A stretch of 28,413 nucleotides of DNA from a virus, in IMG/VR virus record IMGVR_UViG_3300025645_000346, positions 1 to 28,413 of that record; one strand, 5' to 3'. The position numbers and the translations under genes are program-made. Shown here piece after piece: positions 8,139-17,062 of the stretch. The number at the start of each line of letters is the position of its first letter. The first letter of the stretch is position 1. Under the pieces are notes generated by a model. That model was not told the origin of the DNA. It saw nothing but the letters and a program-made list of their open reading frames with translations, and did not search any database.

Positions 8139-9575
8139 TTATATAGGGTTACAATATTCAAGGTATATAATTTGACCATTACCATCTATTTGTAAAACAA
8201 CATCTCCTATTTGTTTTTTAGAAAAAGTACCATTACCTACATAAGCATTAGTTAACTGTACATTAGTAAAAAGAAAATCACCAACTAAAAACTCATCATC
8301 CTGAGCATATACTGTAATAGGGAAATCTGTGATATCACACGCACTTACTACTGTACCCGTATCGTTTGATATTTGATAAGGTGAAGGTACAAATGGACAC
8401 GTTGAAACAGATAAAATTTGACCATTACTATCTATTTCTAAAATAGTACCTCCATCTTTATTTAATTTATAATATCCACCATCACCTACAAAAGCAGTAG
8501 TTAACTGTTCATTAGTAAAAATAAAATCATTAAGTAAAAACTCGTCATCTTGAGCATATACTTGATTAGGATAAGTTGTGAGATTACACGCATCTACTAC
8601 TGTAACTGCAGAGTCAGTTAAGAAATAAGGTGAAGGTACAAATGCACACGTTGAAATAGAAACTATTACTCCATTTGAGTCAACAGTAATTATTTTTTTT
8701 GCAGAAGTAAGGTTAATGGTATAATCACCTGCAGGAACTAAACTTGCTCCTGAACTATCTTGTGTAAAAAATTCATGTATAGCAGGATCACCTAAAGTTC
8801 CTCCAAGGTTTGGCACATTATAATAAGTATTTGGAAACAATGTTGTATCACAATCACCTCCAATATTTGATGTTAATACACCACTAAGTTCAATAGGACA
8901 ATTAAGATTTAAATTCCAAGCAGTACCACTACATGGACCAAAAACCTCTAATAATACTGTGATTTCTGAAATACTTAATACAGGAACAACTAATGTGCAA
9001 AACCCTGGTCCACTTGCAGTAAGTTGAACATCTCCACTTGTTCCCGTAACAACACCATCTGTAGCATTAGGTATGGTTGGAAATGAAGAAGTTGCTATGT
9101 CATAAATAAATATATCTTGATTTGTATAACCACCACCATCTAATGTACTACCTATACCACAATCAGCACCTGTACTTCCAAGAAAAGTAAAGTTTGAAGA
9201 ATTATTAGATTTTAAAGAACCATATGTAATACTTGTTACCTTATTATATACAACAGAGTCATATATAGCCCTTACACCATCAGGTATACCTTGTGGGTTA
9301 AAATAAACTATTAAAGCACCTATTGCTCCTCCTGTAGAAAAAGATAATTTATAAATACCTGAATTTCCTCCTGCATTTATATTCTCATCACACCCTACTA
9401 AACAACTATCGCATATCTGAGGAGGTAATAAAGAACAAGATTTTTGTTCTCTAGAAATTTCACCATCAGAATACCATCCATCAGTAGCACAAATTGTTAA
9501 GTCAGAATCTGTAAAGATTTTAGTAGCTGATGCTAAAGTTGGTCCGTTTAAATAATAATTTCCTGATGTAGCCAT
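8139..9575 (-). CDS. Repeat-containing putative tail fibre/receptor-binding protein, 478 aa
   Basis: The N-terminal 60 residues (YYLNGPTLASATKIFTD, GWYSDGEISREQKSCSLLPP, CDSCLVGCD) look like the conserved virion-attachment segment of Bacteroidota phage tail proteins. The middle (65-235) is a Gly/Ser/Thr-rich beta region. The C-terminal half holds three related units beginning at Cys242, Cys330 and Cys413; the last two share a precise 83-residue period with motifs YAQDDEFL, FTNxQLTxAxVG and IDxNGQI, and the third ends at the protein's C-terminus. Cysteines are unusually frequent. The gene starts one base after the 51-aa small gene ends. Fibre/adhesin function is inferred from beta-rich repeats and position downstream of the muzzle gene. 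Expansion or loss of repeat units could change receptor reach. Confidence 0.65.
   Translation of the reverse strand: MATSGNYYLNGPTLASATKIFTDSDLTICATDGWYSDGEISREQKSCSLLPPQICDSCLVGCDENINAGGNSGIYKLSFSTGGAIGALIVYFNPQGIPDGVRAIYDSVVYNKVTSITYGSLKSNNSSNFTFLGSTGADCGIGSTLDGGGYTNQDIFIYDIATSSFPTIPNATDGVVTGTSGDVQLTASGPGFCTLVVPVLSISEITVLLEVFGPCSGTAWNLNLNCPIELSGVLTSNIGGDCDTTLFPNTYYNVPNLGGTLGDPAIHEFFTQDSSGASLVPAGDYTINLTSAKKIITVDSNGVIVSISTCAFVPSPYFLTDSAVTVVDACNLTTYPNQVYAQDDEFLLNDFIFTNEQLTTAFVGDGGYYKLNKDGGTILEIDSNGQILSVSTCPFVPSPYQISNDTGTVVSACDITDFPITVYAQDDEFLVGDFLFTNVQLTNAYVGNGTFSKKQIGDVVLQIDGNGQIIYLEYCNPI
8142..8852 (-). repeat. In-frame coding repeat, 249-bp period, about three units
   Basis: Within the fibre-like gene, the plus-strand words GTGAAGGTACAAATG at 8381 and 8630 are spaced exactly 249 bases (83 codons). 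Units are 8589-8852 (divergent, 88 codons), 8340-8588 and 8142-8339 (shorter, ends at the stop). The last two encode clearly similar protein units (YAQDDEFL, QLTxAxVG, IDxNGQI), while the first shares only the ends (CDxT, VDSNGVIVSISTC, FVPSPY). Confidence 0.75.
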
Positions 9576-9576
9576 G

Positions 9577-9732
9577 TTAATTTTTTACACTAAAATTTAA
9601 TAAAGTGAATATAAATTTATTTTTACTAATGCTATAAGAATATCTAATAAAAGTTATTTTACCTAATCTAAATAAAATTTCAATTATATCCCATTTTTTA
9701 GCATTTGATTTCCAATTGTTTATATATTTCAT
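9577..9732 (-). CDS. Small basic protein between muzzle and fibre genes, 51 aa
   Basis: An ATG at 9732 opens a 51-codon frame ending in TAA at 9577-9579. The protein begins MKYINNWKSNAKKWDI and ends LLNFSVKN; it is basic and aromatic, with a mildly hydrophobic C-terminal third. It fills almost the whole 169-base gap between its neighbours: 12 bases after the muzzle gene stop, and one base before the ATG of the fibre-like gene. That tight fit is the main evidence that it is real. The leader (AAAAATAAATAATT) resembles other starts here. No family is recognised; a small tail-assembly factor or a leader peptide coupled to the fibre gene are both possible. Confidence 0.5.
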   Translation of the reverse strand: MKYINNWKSNAKKWDIIEILFRLGKITFIRYSYSISKNKFIFTLLNFSVKN

Positions 9733-9744
9733 AATTATTTATTT

Positions 9745-12700
9745 TTATTCGCAACCACAACAAGAGTCTAAATTATCAATATCCGAATAACATAACTCAG
9801 CAAGTACAGGTTCTCTATAATCATATATTAAATACAAGTAATCACCATCCGAACCTGAAGGCATAGTAAATTGTGATAAATATGTAGATGGTGAATTAGA
9901 GTCATCAACCACTAATGTTGTAGACGCATTTATTAAATTCTGAATAGCAACATTTGTATTAGCATATAACGTACTGCTTCTTAAAAATCTAAAGTTCATT
10001 GGTGGATTAGAAAATACAAAGTCATCTGTAGGTGCGATTTTTTCGGATATTATCGAAACATTTGCTCCATCTGCAGGAATAACGCCTGCTCCTTGAAATC
10101 CTAATACAGAACTATATTGAGAAACAATAGGAGAAAACGTAAGTGATTTTAATTCCACCTGGCTTTGATGTAAAGGAGAAACAAAACCTCCATCAATCCA
10201 CCTATAATTGTTATGTATAAACTGACCTGCATCTACATTATCAGATACACATACTTGAATTATCTCTATTTGATTAGCGTTAGGACACGAAACATCTACT
10301 TCTAAATTTGAGATTACTGTCCCTGAGTTTGCAAGAAATGTTATTTCTACAGTATCTGTTAAAACAGAATTTTTGTCAAACGTAAAAGTATTAGAACCTT
10401 GAACCACAGAATTAAATGAACCAATTCCATTATATAAAATTTCTATAGTAAAAGGATTTGCCTCAATAAAATTATTTTCAACACTTATAGTTACCTCACC
10501 AACTAAATCTCCAACATTAAAACATAAAGATTTAAGGTTAGGAAGATTGTCGCTATTATTAAATTGAAAAGTTTGGTCTACACCACAATCAACACATTTA
10601 ATTTCGCTAGGTAAAGATTCATTGTTTCCTGAAAAAACATATTCATCCATGTATGGGTCATACCCTCCAAGTTTTTGAGTGTTTGGGGATTCTATAAATC
10701 TATCTCTAAACCAAGAACGCATACCTGCTTCTGAAATTACAGTTAACTGCTCATTAGAATAAGCACTACCTCTTAGTTGAATTAAAACTCCACGTTTTTG
10801 ATCAGAAAAATATTTATCATATCCGTATACTGCAAAGCTTTCAGGATTAAAACTTATTCCAAACTCTTCTAGTCTAGCTATTTGCGTTCCTAATACTTCA
10901 GGAACAGACGTTATAGAACCTCCTACTGCAGAGTCAGATAATAAATTTTTACCTGCCAAAACATAAGATATTTTGTCTTCTTGTAAAACCAACACATCAG
11001 TACTTCTTGCAAATAATTTTTGTATTGGTCCAAACGATTCTTCAGTTCTTTTAAAGTTTATTAAACCTAAATTAAACTCATTTAGTTTATTGACATTACT
11101 TTCATCATTGTATATACCACTATAAGTAATATCAGCAAAACGATTAGCCTGCCTATAATCTTCTGCAGAAGTAGTCGTTACTCTGTTTCCTAATAGTAGT
11201 GGTCTTCCAACTAAAGAATCTCTAATTTTATAACTTTCAACTCCGTTACCAAAAGAAAAACAATTAAAAAATGATGTGTCTATAATTGCAGGTTGAGTTA
11301 ATGTTTGAGACTGTATATTCCCTAAATGAACATTTTCTACAGACGTAGAGCTTATTATTACATTTGAAGGATTACTAGGTGGTGTAGATGCCGAAACAAC
11401 CATTGAACCACAATCTCCATTTACGTTTTGTATAGATTCATCTGGGTCAAGAACTATCTGTTCTTGAATACCTTGTAAAGTATACTCAAAAGCAATTGGG
11501 TTTGGCTCTGCTGCATTAACACTTAAGTTAAATAAACATCCTTCTTTTACAATATCAAAATTTTCCGACCCTTCAAACCATACATCAGGTTGAGCATCAA
11601 CAGGTTCAGTTTCAAAAACAATTGTGCTTTCTGCCCTAAAAATTTCAAAAGTAACTATAACAGTTGACCTTCTTTTTTTAGTTGTTCCACAAGCTCGAGT
11701 CCCTGAAACAATAAAACGAATTTCTTGAGTAGAAGGGTCTTTAAACCATTTGTAAAAATTAGTACATAGTTCTGGTGTAATACCATAATTATTAGAAGGT
11801 GAAGTCGCAAGAGTTGATATGTATTCGTTTTCTACATCACATCCTGTGCCACCTACTTCTTGTGTTCCTGTATTTAAAATATTCTGAACATTATCTCCAT
11901 TCCACCAATCAATAATATCATCATAATCCTGAGATGCAGTTAATGTACTTTCTAGATTATATTTTCTACGCTCACATCTATTGTCTCCTTTTTCAGGACC
12001 TCTTCTGCTAAATTCAAAATTTATATTAATTCTACTCCCTGCAGGAATATCTAAATTAGTAAAATTATTAGGAGAAGTTTCTTCACCAAAACCTTTATAC
12101 GCTAATACAGGGTAACGCTCTTTTTTTTCAGTATCTGATTGTCTCCCTGGTAATATAAAAGGGTTATCCCCAAGAGCAACAGAAAAATCCTGAGCCTTTA
12201 TTTTCATATAAGTTCCTGCAGGAATAAGAATATCTTCCCCTTCAGAATTTTGAGGAGCAGGGTCTAGAAAGTCTGCCTCTTTAGCTTCTTTATCTAATAC
12301 TGTTGCGTATGCACACCTAAGCAAAGGACCTAGAGTATCTAGCTTTACAATATATCTATCACCTGATTCTACTTTTCTTTGATTTTCACCTTCTAATAAA
12401 AAATATGTTTCATTTGTAGTAGGGTCTGTAAAAAATATATTTGTATAAATAGTCTCATACGTGTCTTGACTAGGTTTTATAGCAAACTTATATTTTGTTG
12501 CCCAATACGGAGGTCTTTGCTGAGTAGGAATAGAAACTCGCATATAATTTTTTAATTCAGAAAAACCACATGGTACGTGTTCACTATTATTAGTGCTAAC
12601 TAAAGCAGTAGAAGACCTATTAAATTCATCCATATAAATAATACCTATCTCATAGTCTCGATTACTATGTAAACTTTTAGTATCACTTATTGTTTGGAAA

Positions 12701-14445
12701 CTAACTTCAGCAAAATTCCAATTAAAGTATTCATAAGAACTTTGAGTTGGAGTAATAACATCATCAACTCGTCGCATAGCAACAATTTGAAAACCTATGC
12801 TTGATGAGCCAGGAGATGTAATAATCTCAATAGGCTGATTAGCAGCAGATATTCCACTTTCATATTTTGTCCAACTCGTTGGTTGAGAGGCATCTAAAAT
12901 ATTGGGTGTGTTACAATTAACTAAATCAGTAAACGTATTTCCTTGACATGATGTTTCTTCAAGAGGGTCTGAATCGTAAACAGGTTTTATGTTTGATGTT
13001 GTTCCAACTTTATCTTGAAAGTCAGCACTTATTGCTAATTCATAAACACTATTAAAGTCTTGAGGTAACACGTAACTCCATAGAACTGTAGTTTGAGTAG
13101 TTGTTTCTGTAGGATTAGAAGCACCTGAAAAAGAACTGTGAACAAAACTTGCATCAATACCTATAAGTGCTCCTGCAACTAAATTAAAACCATCTAAGTT
13201 AATTAAAAGTTGAGCATCAACAATATCTACTATAGAACCAAAAGAATAACTTCCTTCGTCTGTGGTATCTTCTACTGACTCAAATCCTATTTCTTCAGAG
13301 ATTAGTTCAGTTTGAAACTCTAGTCTTACAGGTGAATTATCAACATCTACAAGATTGTAGTTTTCAATATAGTTACCATACATAATTCTATTGCCCATTA
13401 ATGTTTGAGCTTTAGCTAATAATGGAACATTATCGTAAAGTCTTAATAATTCAGCCTCTGGAAGTATAGTAAATATTTTACTGTTTCTAAATGTAAAAGT
13501 ATAATCTGTATTGTCAGCAAGACCTAAATCTGATTTTTTTAATTTTTCTATAACTTTAATTACAGTACCACTACTATCTTTAAATAATAAATCTATTGCA
13601 GTAACTAAAGGACCACCTGAGTTATATGTTATGATAGCAGTATTAAATCTGTTTGTTACTCCTTCATTAAGGTACGACTCTGAACTAAATTCAAAAGGAT
13701 TTGTGTTAAATGCTGCATCTGAAAATTGTGAAGTAGCTGAATACTGGTCATCTTGATACTCGTACCTATAAGCAAAAGAAATAAATCTTTCTTCTAAATA
13801 ATTTTCATCACCCCCGCTTGTTGTAGTTAGTTGAATAGATGGAGAACTATATGGTGGTTTTTTTATAACTAATAATGACTCTTCTAATAAACCTGCATTG
13901 CTATTACCATCAACTAATGGTGTGCCACTTGGATTAGAGTAATTACGATTTATGTTTATAAATCTTGGTGCATTATAATAATCTGTCCAAAATAATAATC
14001 CATCAATAAAATTTACTCCTGTAATAAGATATTTTTCATTAAAATTTAATACAGTTTCAGTAGGCGAAAGACCTCCCTTAGAAACACTTATAACATGATA
14101 TATTAAAGTTTGAGTGACTGTATTAAAAGAAACAATTAAATCTAACTTTCCAGTTGGACTTATAATCCCAAAAGTTGAGTCATGAATAAACCAATATATT
14201 GTTTCATTTGCTCCATCTTCATAAGCTCCAATACATTTTGCATTGTTACTTAAAGATTCACCTTTATAAGAAATAGAGGTTAACTTTGTATTCCCTTTAG
14301 AGTTTTCTACTGCTCCTATTTCAGTAGATTCTGAAGACCCCAACCTAACATTTACTGCGTCAATATATTGTCCGTTTGGAACTAATCGTTCATCAACGGA
14401 CTTATTCATTTTACCTGCTATAAAGTTTCTTTGAAATGTAGCCAT
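9745..14445 (-). CDS. Tail stabilization / muzzle protein, 1566 aa
   Basis: The N-terminus (FQRNFIAGKMNKSVDERLVPNGQYIDAVNVRL) is a hallmark of the large tail stabilization protein of crAss-like and flavobacterial podoviruses, functionally like P22 gp10 or T7 gp12. In the crAss001 virion the corresponding muzzle closes the tail tube. The body is beta-rich. About residues 1190-1270 hold a conserved segment (LEEFGISFNPESFAVYGYDKYFSDQKRG, SWFRDRF, LGGYDPYMDEYVFS). The C-terminus ends cysteine-rich (LCYSDIDNLDSCCGCE). It is the longest complete gene in the window, starts 1 base after the 307-aa ring-like gene, and is followed by the 51-aa gene. Role in the virion follows from family memory; the exact position in the tail is inferred. 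Confidence 0.85.
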   Translation of the reverse strand: MATFQRNFIAGKMNKSVDERLVPNGQYIDAVNVRLGSSESTEIGAVENSKGNTKLTSISYKGESLSNNAKCIGAYEDGANETIYWFIHDSTFGIISPTGKLDLIVSFNTVTQTLIYHVISVSKGGLSPTETVLNFNEKYLITGVNFIDGLLFWTDYYNAPRFININRNYSNPSGTPLVDGNSNAGLLEESLLVIKKPPYSSPSIQLTTTSGGDENYLEERFISFAYRYEYQDDQYSATSQFSDAAFNTNPFEFSSESYLNEGVTNRFNTAIITYNSGGPLVTAIDLLFKDSSGTVIKVIEKLKKSDLGLADNTDYTFTFRNSKIFTILPEAELLRLYDNVPLLAKAQTLMGNRIMYGNYIENYNLVDVDNSPVRLEFQTELISEEIGFESVEDTTDEGSYSFGSIVDIVDAQLLINLDGFNLVAGALIGIDASFVHSSFSGASNPTETTTQTTVLWSYVLPQDFNSVYELAISADFQDKVGTTSNIKPVYDSDPLEETSCQGNTFTDLVNCNTPNILDASQPTSWTKYESGISAANQPIEIITSPGSSSIGFQIVAMRRVDDVITPTQSSYEYFNWNFAEVSFQTISDTKSLHSNRDYEIGIIYMDEFNRSSTALVSTNNSEHVPCGFSELKNYMRVSIPTQQRPPYWATKYKFAIKPSQDTYETIYTNIFFTDPTTNETYFLLEGENQRKVESGDRYIVKLDTLGPLLRCAYATVLDKEAKEADFLDPAPQNSEGEDILIPAGTYMKIKAQDFSVALGDNPFILPGRQSDTEKKERYPVLAYKGFGEETSPNNFTNLDIPAGSRININFEFSRRGPEKGDNRCERRKYNLESTLTASQDYDDIIDWWNGDNVQNILNTGTQEVGGTGCDVENEYISTLATSPSNNYGITPELCTNFYKWFKDPSTQEIRFIVSGTRACGTTKKRRSTVIVTFEIFRAESTIVFETEPVDAQPDVWFEGSENFDIVKEGCLFNLSVNAAEPNPIAFEYTLQGIQEQIVLDPDESIQNVNGDCGSMVVSASTPPSNPSNVIISSTSVENVHLGNIQSQTLTQPAIIDTSFFNCFSFGNGVESYKIRDSLVGRPLLLGNRVTTTSAEDYRQANRFADITYSGIYNDESNVNKLNEFNLGLINFKRTEESFGPIQKLFARSTDVLVLQEDKISYVLAGKNLLSDSAVGGSITSVPEVLGTQIARLEEFGISFNPESFAVYGYDKYFSDQKRGVLIQLRGSAYSNEQLTVISEAGMRSWFRDRFIESPNTQKLGGYDPYMDEYVFSGNNESLPSEIKCVDCGVDQTFQFNNSDNLPNLKSLCFNVGDLVGEVTISVENNFIEANPFTIEILYNGIGSFNSVVQGSNTFTFDKNSVLTDTVEITFLANSGTVISNLEVDVSCPNANQIEIIQVCVSDNVDAGQFIHNNYRWIDGGFVSPLHQSQVELKSLTFSPIVSQYSSVLGFQGAGVIPADGANVSIISEKIAPTDDFVFSNPPMNFRFLRSSTLYANTNVAIQNLINASTTLVVDDSNSPSTYLSQFTMPSGSDGDYLYLIYDYREPVLAELCYSDIDNLDSCCGCE

Positions 14446-14446
14446 A

Positions 14447-15370
14447 TTACTTTATCCACTTATCTTTACCTCTCAGATTCATTAATAATCTTCCTGGATG
14501 TATATTGCTTAATCTTATTTTTGCGTTTCTTAGAAGTGCTGATTTAGCTTTTCTAGCTCTATTTACAACATACTCTTGAACACCTAACTTAGAATTTAAT
14601 ATTTGATAACTAATGTATGCATACACATAATCTTCAAATAACTTATTTACAGTTACTTGACTATCATCACCATTCTCCATACCATCAGATATGTATTCTA
14701 AAATACAACTATTATTTGCCATAGTAGAATCAAAGTTTATCACACCTGCTTTTTTATCAATCCTAAATGTAGGATTAGAATTTGCAGTTTCTGTGTTAAG
14801 ACCATATCGTGCTCCTATTTCAAAATTAAAATACCAAAGTCCTTCATACTCATAACCCAATAACCCATTGTATGGGCTTAAAGTGTTTAAATATATACTA
14901 GGTTTTTGACCTGTAATTCTATCAAAATCCAAAGGTGAGTATTCAGGTTGTAAAGCCTTACCATCTTGGTCAAATAATATTCTAGAATCATTAGCTTGCA
15001 AGTAAGCCTTAGAAGAATTAACTTGAATGTTTTCTACCATTGGTCTTATAACACCATCTTGATAGTAAGATATTCTAACCCAATTTACATAATCAGAAGG
15101 AAATATAAACCTAAGTTCTTCTGATACAGTAAGTTGTAAAACTTTCACCTCTTTAAAAGCATCGTAGTTTAACTCTTGTATTGCTCTTTTAGCATGAAAT
15201 AATATCTTATATCTTTCTTCATTGTTTACCAATGAGTGATTTCCTGCATACATTAACTGATAGTTTACAACTATATCTTTTAATGAAACATATTGGTATG
15301 ACCCCCAATTAGCATTTTCAGGAGTATCACCTCCGTTTTCATAATATTCGTATTGGCTAATATATGACAT
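14447..15370 (-). CDS. Head-tail connector / tail-tube-type structural protein, 307 aa
   Basis: This protein has a conserved helical N-terminal half (DIVVNYQLMYAGNHSLVNNEERYKILFHAKRAIQELNYDAFKEVK), a beta-rich middle (VLQLTVSEELRFIFPSDYVNWVRIS) and a helical C-terminal part with basic residues (LFEDYVYAYISYQILNSK, VNRARKAKSALLRNAKIRLSN). I recognise it as a structural protein that sits just before the muzzle gene in crAss-like and marine flavophages, where it probably acts as a tail-tube/hub or adaptor subunit comparable to T7 gp11. It lies 2 bases after the 240-aa ring-type gene and 1 base before the muzzle gene, so the three are expressed together. Precise ring identity cannot be read from sequence alone. 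Confidence 0.7.
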   Translation of the reverse strand: MSYISQYEYYENGGDTPENANWGSYQYVSLKDIVVNYQLMYAGNHSLVNNEERYKILFHAKRAIQELNYDAFKEVKVLQLTVSEELRFIFPSDYVNWVRISYYQDGVIRPMVENIQVNSSKAYLQANDSRILFDQDGKALQPEYSPLDFDRITGQKPSIYLNTLSPYNGLLGYEYEGLWYFNFEIGARYGLNTETANSNPTFRIDKKAGVINFDSTMANNSCILEYISDGMENGDDSQVTVNKLFEDYVYAYISYQILNSKLGVQEYVVNRARKAKSALLRNAKIRLSNIHPGRLLMNLRGKDKWIK

Positions 15371-15372
15371 AT

Positions 15373-16095
15373 CTATTTCTCGCTATTAGTTTCAGCAGCC
15401 TCTGTAGCTCCTGCATATTGAACAACCTCTGACTCTCTTATTGAAACTCCTGCGTACTGCAAAATTTTCATTGTTAAGTCTGTGGCATCGTCTGGAAACA
15501 ATTCAAAATCTTGGTAGTCTGGCTGCGTTTGATCAAATACAGGCTCACTACTTGTGCCTAAATCTACATAAGTCCACTTTGGTGGATTAGGATAACGTAT
15601 GTATTGACAGTTTACTGTTGGTAGTGCTACTGCTAAAGGATATACAGTTGCAATATCACCCTGTGTAGTATACGCAGGAAACATTGTGGATGGAGCAGTT
15701 AAAGGAGAACTATTTAATAGTAAAATTTTACTTTGTTCAATCCTTTCTAATTCTGTACCGCCTATAAATATTTTATTTATTAAATAATAATCAGACCCTG
15801 TTGTAGAAAGAGATGGTAAAAAAAAGCTATCATTAGAAGTACCATTTTGAGTTAATGGTGATGTTACTGAAAAAAAATCAATAACCTCTACATAACCTTT
15901 TTTAAGGTCAGCATAACCTGTACCTGATGTTCTTTGGTTTTCTTTATTTATCTGATAATTATAAGCATAGAAGTAGTCTTCAAACAAATCCATTTGAGCT
16001 TGTTGAGCATATAAATTAAAATCTTGTGGAGAAATATATCCATAGTTATTTTTATTTAACACCGCTAAAACTGTGTTTCTAATATCGTTTATCAT
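15373..16095 (-). CDS. Head-tail ring/adaptor-type protein, 240 aa
   Basis: The N-terminus (NKNNYGYISPQDFNLYAQQAQMDLFEDYFYAYNYQINKEN) matches a conserved protein of crAss-like and flavobacterial podoviruses placed between capsid genes and the tail-tube gene, interpreted as a connector ring. A beta-rich middle (residues about 65-175, including QYIRYPNPPKWTYVDLG) and an acidic helix near the C-terminus (FPDDATDLTMKILQYAGVSIRESEV) follow. It is the first gene after the terminator at 16124-16155 and has a TATATTTG box 18 bases upstream of its ATG, so it probably starts its own neck/tail transcript. Assignment to a particular ring is not possible here. Confidence 0.7.
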   Translation of the reverse strand: MINDIRNTVLAVLNKNNYGYISPQDFNLYAQQAQMDLFEDYFYAYNYQINKENQRTSGTGYADLKKGYVEVIDFFSVTSPLTQNGTSNDSFFLPSLSTTGSDYYLINKIFIGGTELERIEQSKILLLNSSPLTAPSTMFPAYTTQGDIATVYPLAVALPTVNCQYIRYPNPPKWTYVDLGTSSEPVFDQTQPDYQDFELFPDDATDLTMKILQYAGVSIRESEVVQYAGATEAAETNSEK

Positions 16096-16112
16096 TACAA
16101 CTATTATTTACA

Positions 16113-16120
16113 CAAATATA
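16113..16120 (-). promoter_or_regulatory. Bacteroidota-type -7 box TATATTTG
   Basis: TATATTTG on the minus strand matches TAnnTTTG and ends 18 bases before the ATG of the 240-aa ring gene. It is preceded directly by AAC and the 10-T tract of the terminator at 16124-16155. The same arrangement (T-tract, AAC, TATATTTG) recurs at 25407-25424 and, with ACT in place of AAC, at 19639-19655. No separate -33 TTG motif is seen. Confidence 0.55.
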
Positions 16121-16123
16121 GTT

Positions 16124-16155
16124 AAAAAAAAAAGAGGACTTATTTCTAAGACCCC
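16124..16155 (-). terminator. Intrinsic terminator with GAAA loop
   Basis: Minus-strand RNA reads GGGGUCUUA-GAAA-UAAGUCCUC followed by ten U (DNA 16133-16124). The stem has nine positions with one U-U mismatch and one G-U pair, closed by a GNRA-type tetraloop. It lies downstream of the 249-aa gene (ends 16240) and would end the capsid transcript. Confidence 0.75.
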
Positions 16156-16239
16156 TTTACCCAGCTATTACACTTAACCTACTAAATAATAAAAAGCCGA
16201 TGAAGACATTAATATTATTAACTAAGATAATAAATTAAT

Positions 16240-16989
16240 TTAATTTTCCAATAAATTTTCTAAAAACTTTAAAGCTTCTATTCCATCATCAGATTGAAAG
16301 AATGAAGATAATATATACAAAGGATCTTCGCCAAATGGAATTGTGCAAATCCTTGTTTTATTAGTTGATGTATTATACCAAACCTCTTTGTTTTTGTTTC
16401 TGTATTTTATTAAGCCTTCCTCAAAAAGCTTATGAACAGTTGAATTCAGTTTTAATACAGGGTCATTTATTGCATTCATAAATTCAACAGGTTCTCTTTT
16501 AGCATAAACTAAAATATCCCTTTTCATTTCGTCTGTACTAATTCTTGATGGGTCTTTAGAAAATAAAACTCTTGTTAAGGTTTCCAATTGCAACAACGAT
16601 AAAGAACGTGCCTCAATCATTGCATCAAGCTCAATATTAATAGTTTCAATAATTTTTTGTGCATCTTTTGCTTTATCAAGTTCTTTAAACTTAACTCCGT
16701 TATGTGGATGAACGTGTAAAAACTTTTGTAAAATCTGATTTGACTTTGGAACTCTTAAGAATCCATCTTCAAAAATAACAGGCTCTATAATTGCGTTGCC
16801 ATCTTGTTCGTCTACAAATGGTGATTTTTGATTTTTAGCATATCGAAGTTCACGATTTGTTTCTGTTTCCTCGTCAAAATGTAGTAATGGGAAACGTCTA
16901 GTGTGTTTTGTTGCAAGCATAAAAGATAAAGGTGCTGCATTCCTTGTTAACTTGTAGACCTTGTCTACTCTTTGTACTGTAGTTTTCAT
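16240..16989 (-). CDS. Conserved capsid-associated protein after MCP, 249 aa
   Basis: The N-terminal half (LTRNAAPLSFMLATKHTRRF, PLLHFDEE, ELRYAKNQKSPFVDEQDGN, VIFEDGFLRVPKSNQ, FLHVHPHNGVKF) is a pattern I recognise from a conserved protein of unknown function in marine phages. It follows the MCP gene directly, and the genes beyond it are for neck rings, so a role in capsid completion or as an auxiliary capsid protein is reasonable. The C-terminal third (about 165-215: DPVLKLNSTVHKLFEEGLIKYRNKNKEVWYN) reads like a winged-helix unit, so nucleic-acid contact or a regulatory role is also possible. The gene lies between two terminators (17014-17042 upstream, 16124-16155 downstream) and no clear promoter box precedes it, so it may depend on read-through from the MCP transcript. 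Confidence 0.6.
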   Translation of the reverse strand: MKTTVQRVDKVYKLTRNAAPLSFMLATKHTRRFPLLHFDEETETNRELRYAKNQKSPFVDEQDGNAIIEPVIFEDGFLRVPKSNQILQKFLHVHPHNGVKFKELDKAKDAQKIIETINIELDAMIEARSLSLLQLETLTRVLFSKDPSRISTDEMKRDILVYAKREPVEFMNAINDPVLKLNSTVHKLFEEGLIKYRNKNKEVWYNTSTNKTRICTIPFGEDPLYILSSFFQSDDGIEALKFLENLLEN

Positions 16990-17013
16990 TTGATATGATT
17001 TAATTTAATTTAT

Positions 17014-17042
17014 AAAAAAGGAGTCTCTTTGAAGAGACTCCC
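17014..17042 (-). terminator. Strong intrinsic terminator after the major capsid gene
   Basis: Minus-strand RNA forms GGAGUCUCU-UCAA-AGAGACUCC, a perfect 9-bp stem (10 bp if the loop tightens), followed by six U (17019-17014). It starts about 20 bases past the MCP stop at 17063. It would cap the abundant MCP transcript and reduce expression of the 249-aa gene. Confidence 0.85.
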
Positions 17043-17062
17043 TTTAGTTTTAATTGGTATTC

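Noticed and set aside
13511-13756. Plus-strand open frame of 81 codons
   Set aside because: Antisense inside the muzzle gene.
16156-16239. 11-codon minus-strand ORF (MSSSAFYYLVG) in the gap before the terminator
   Set aside because: Too short, no leader features; the gap is better explained as untranslated sequence before the terminator.
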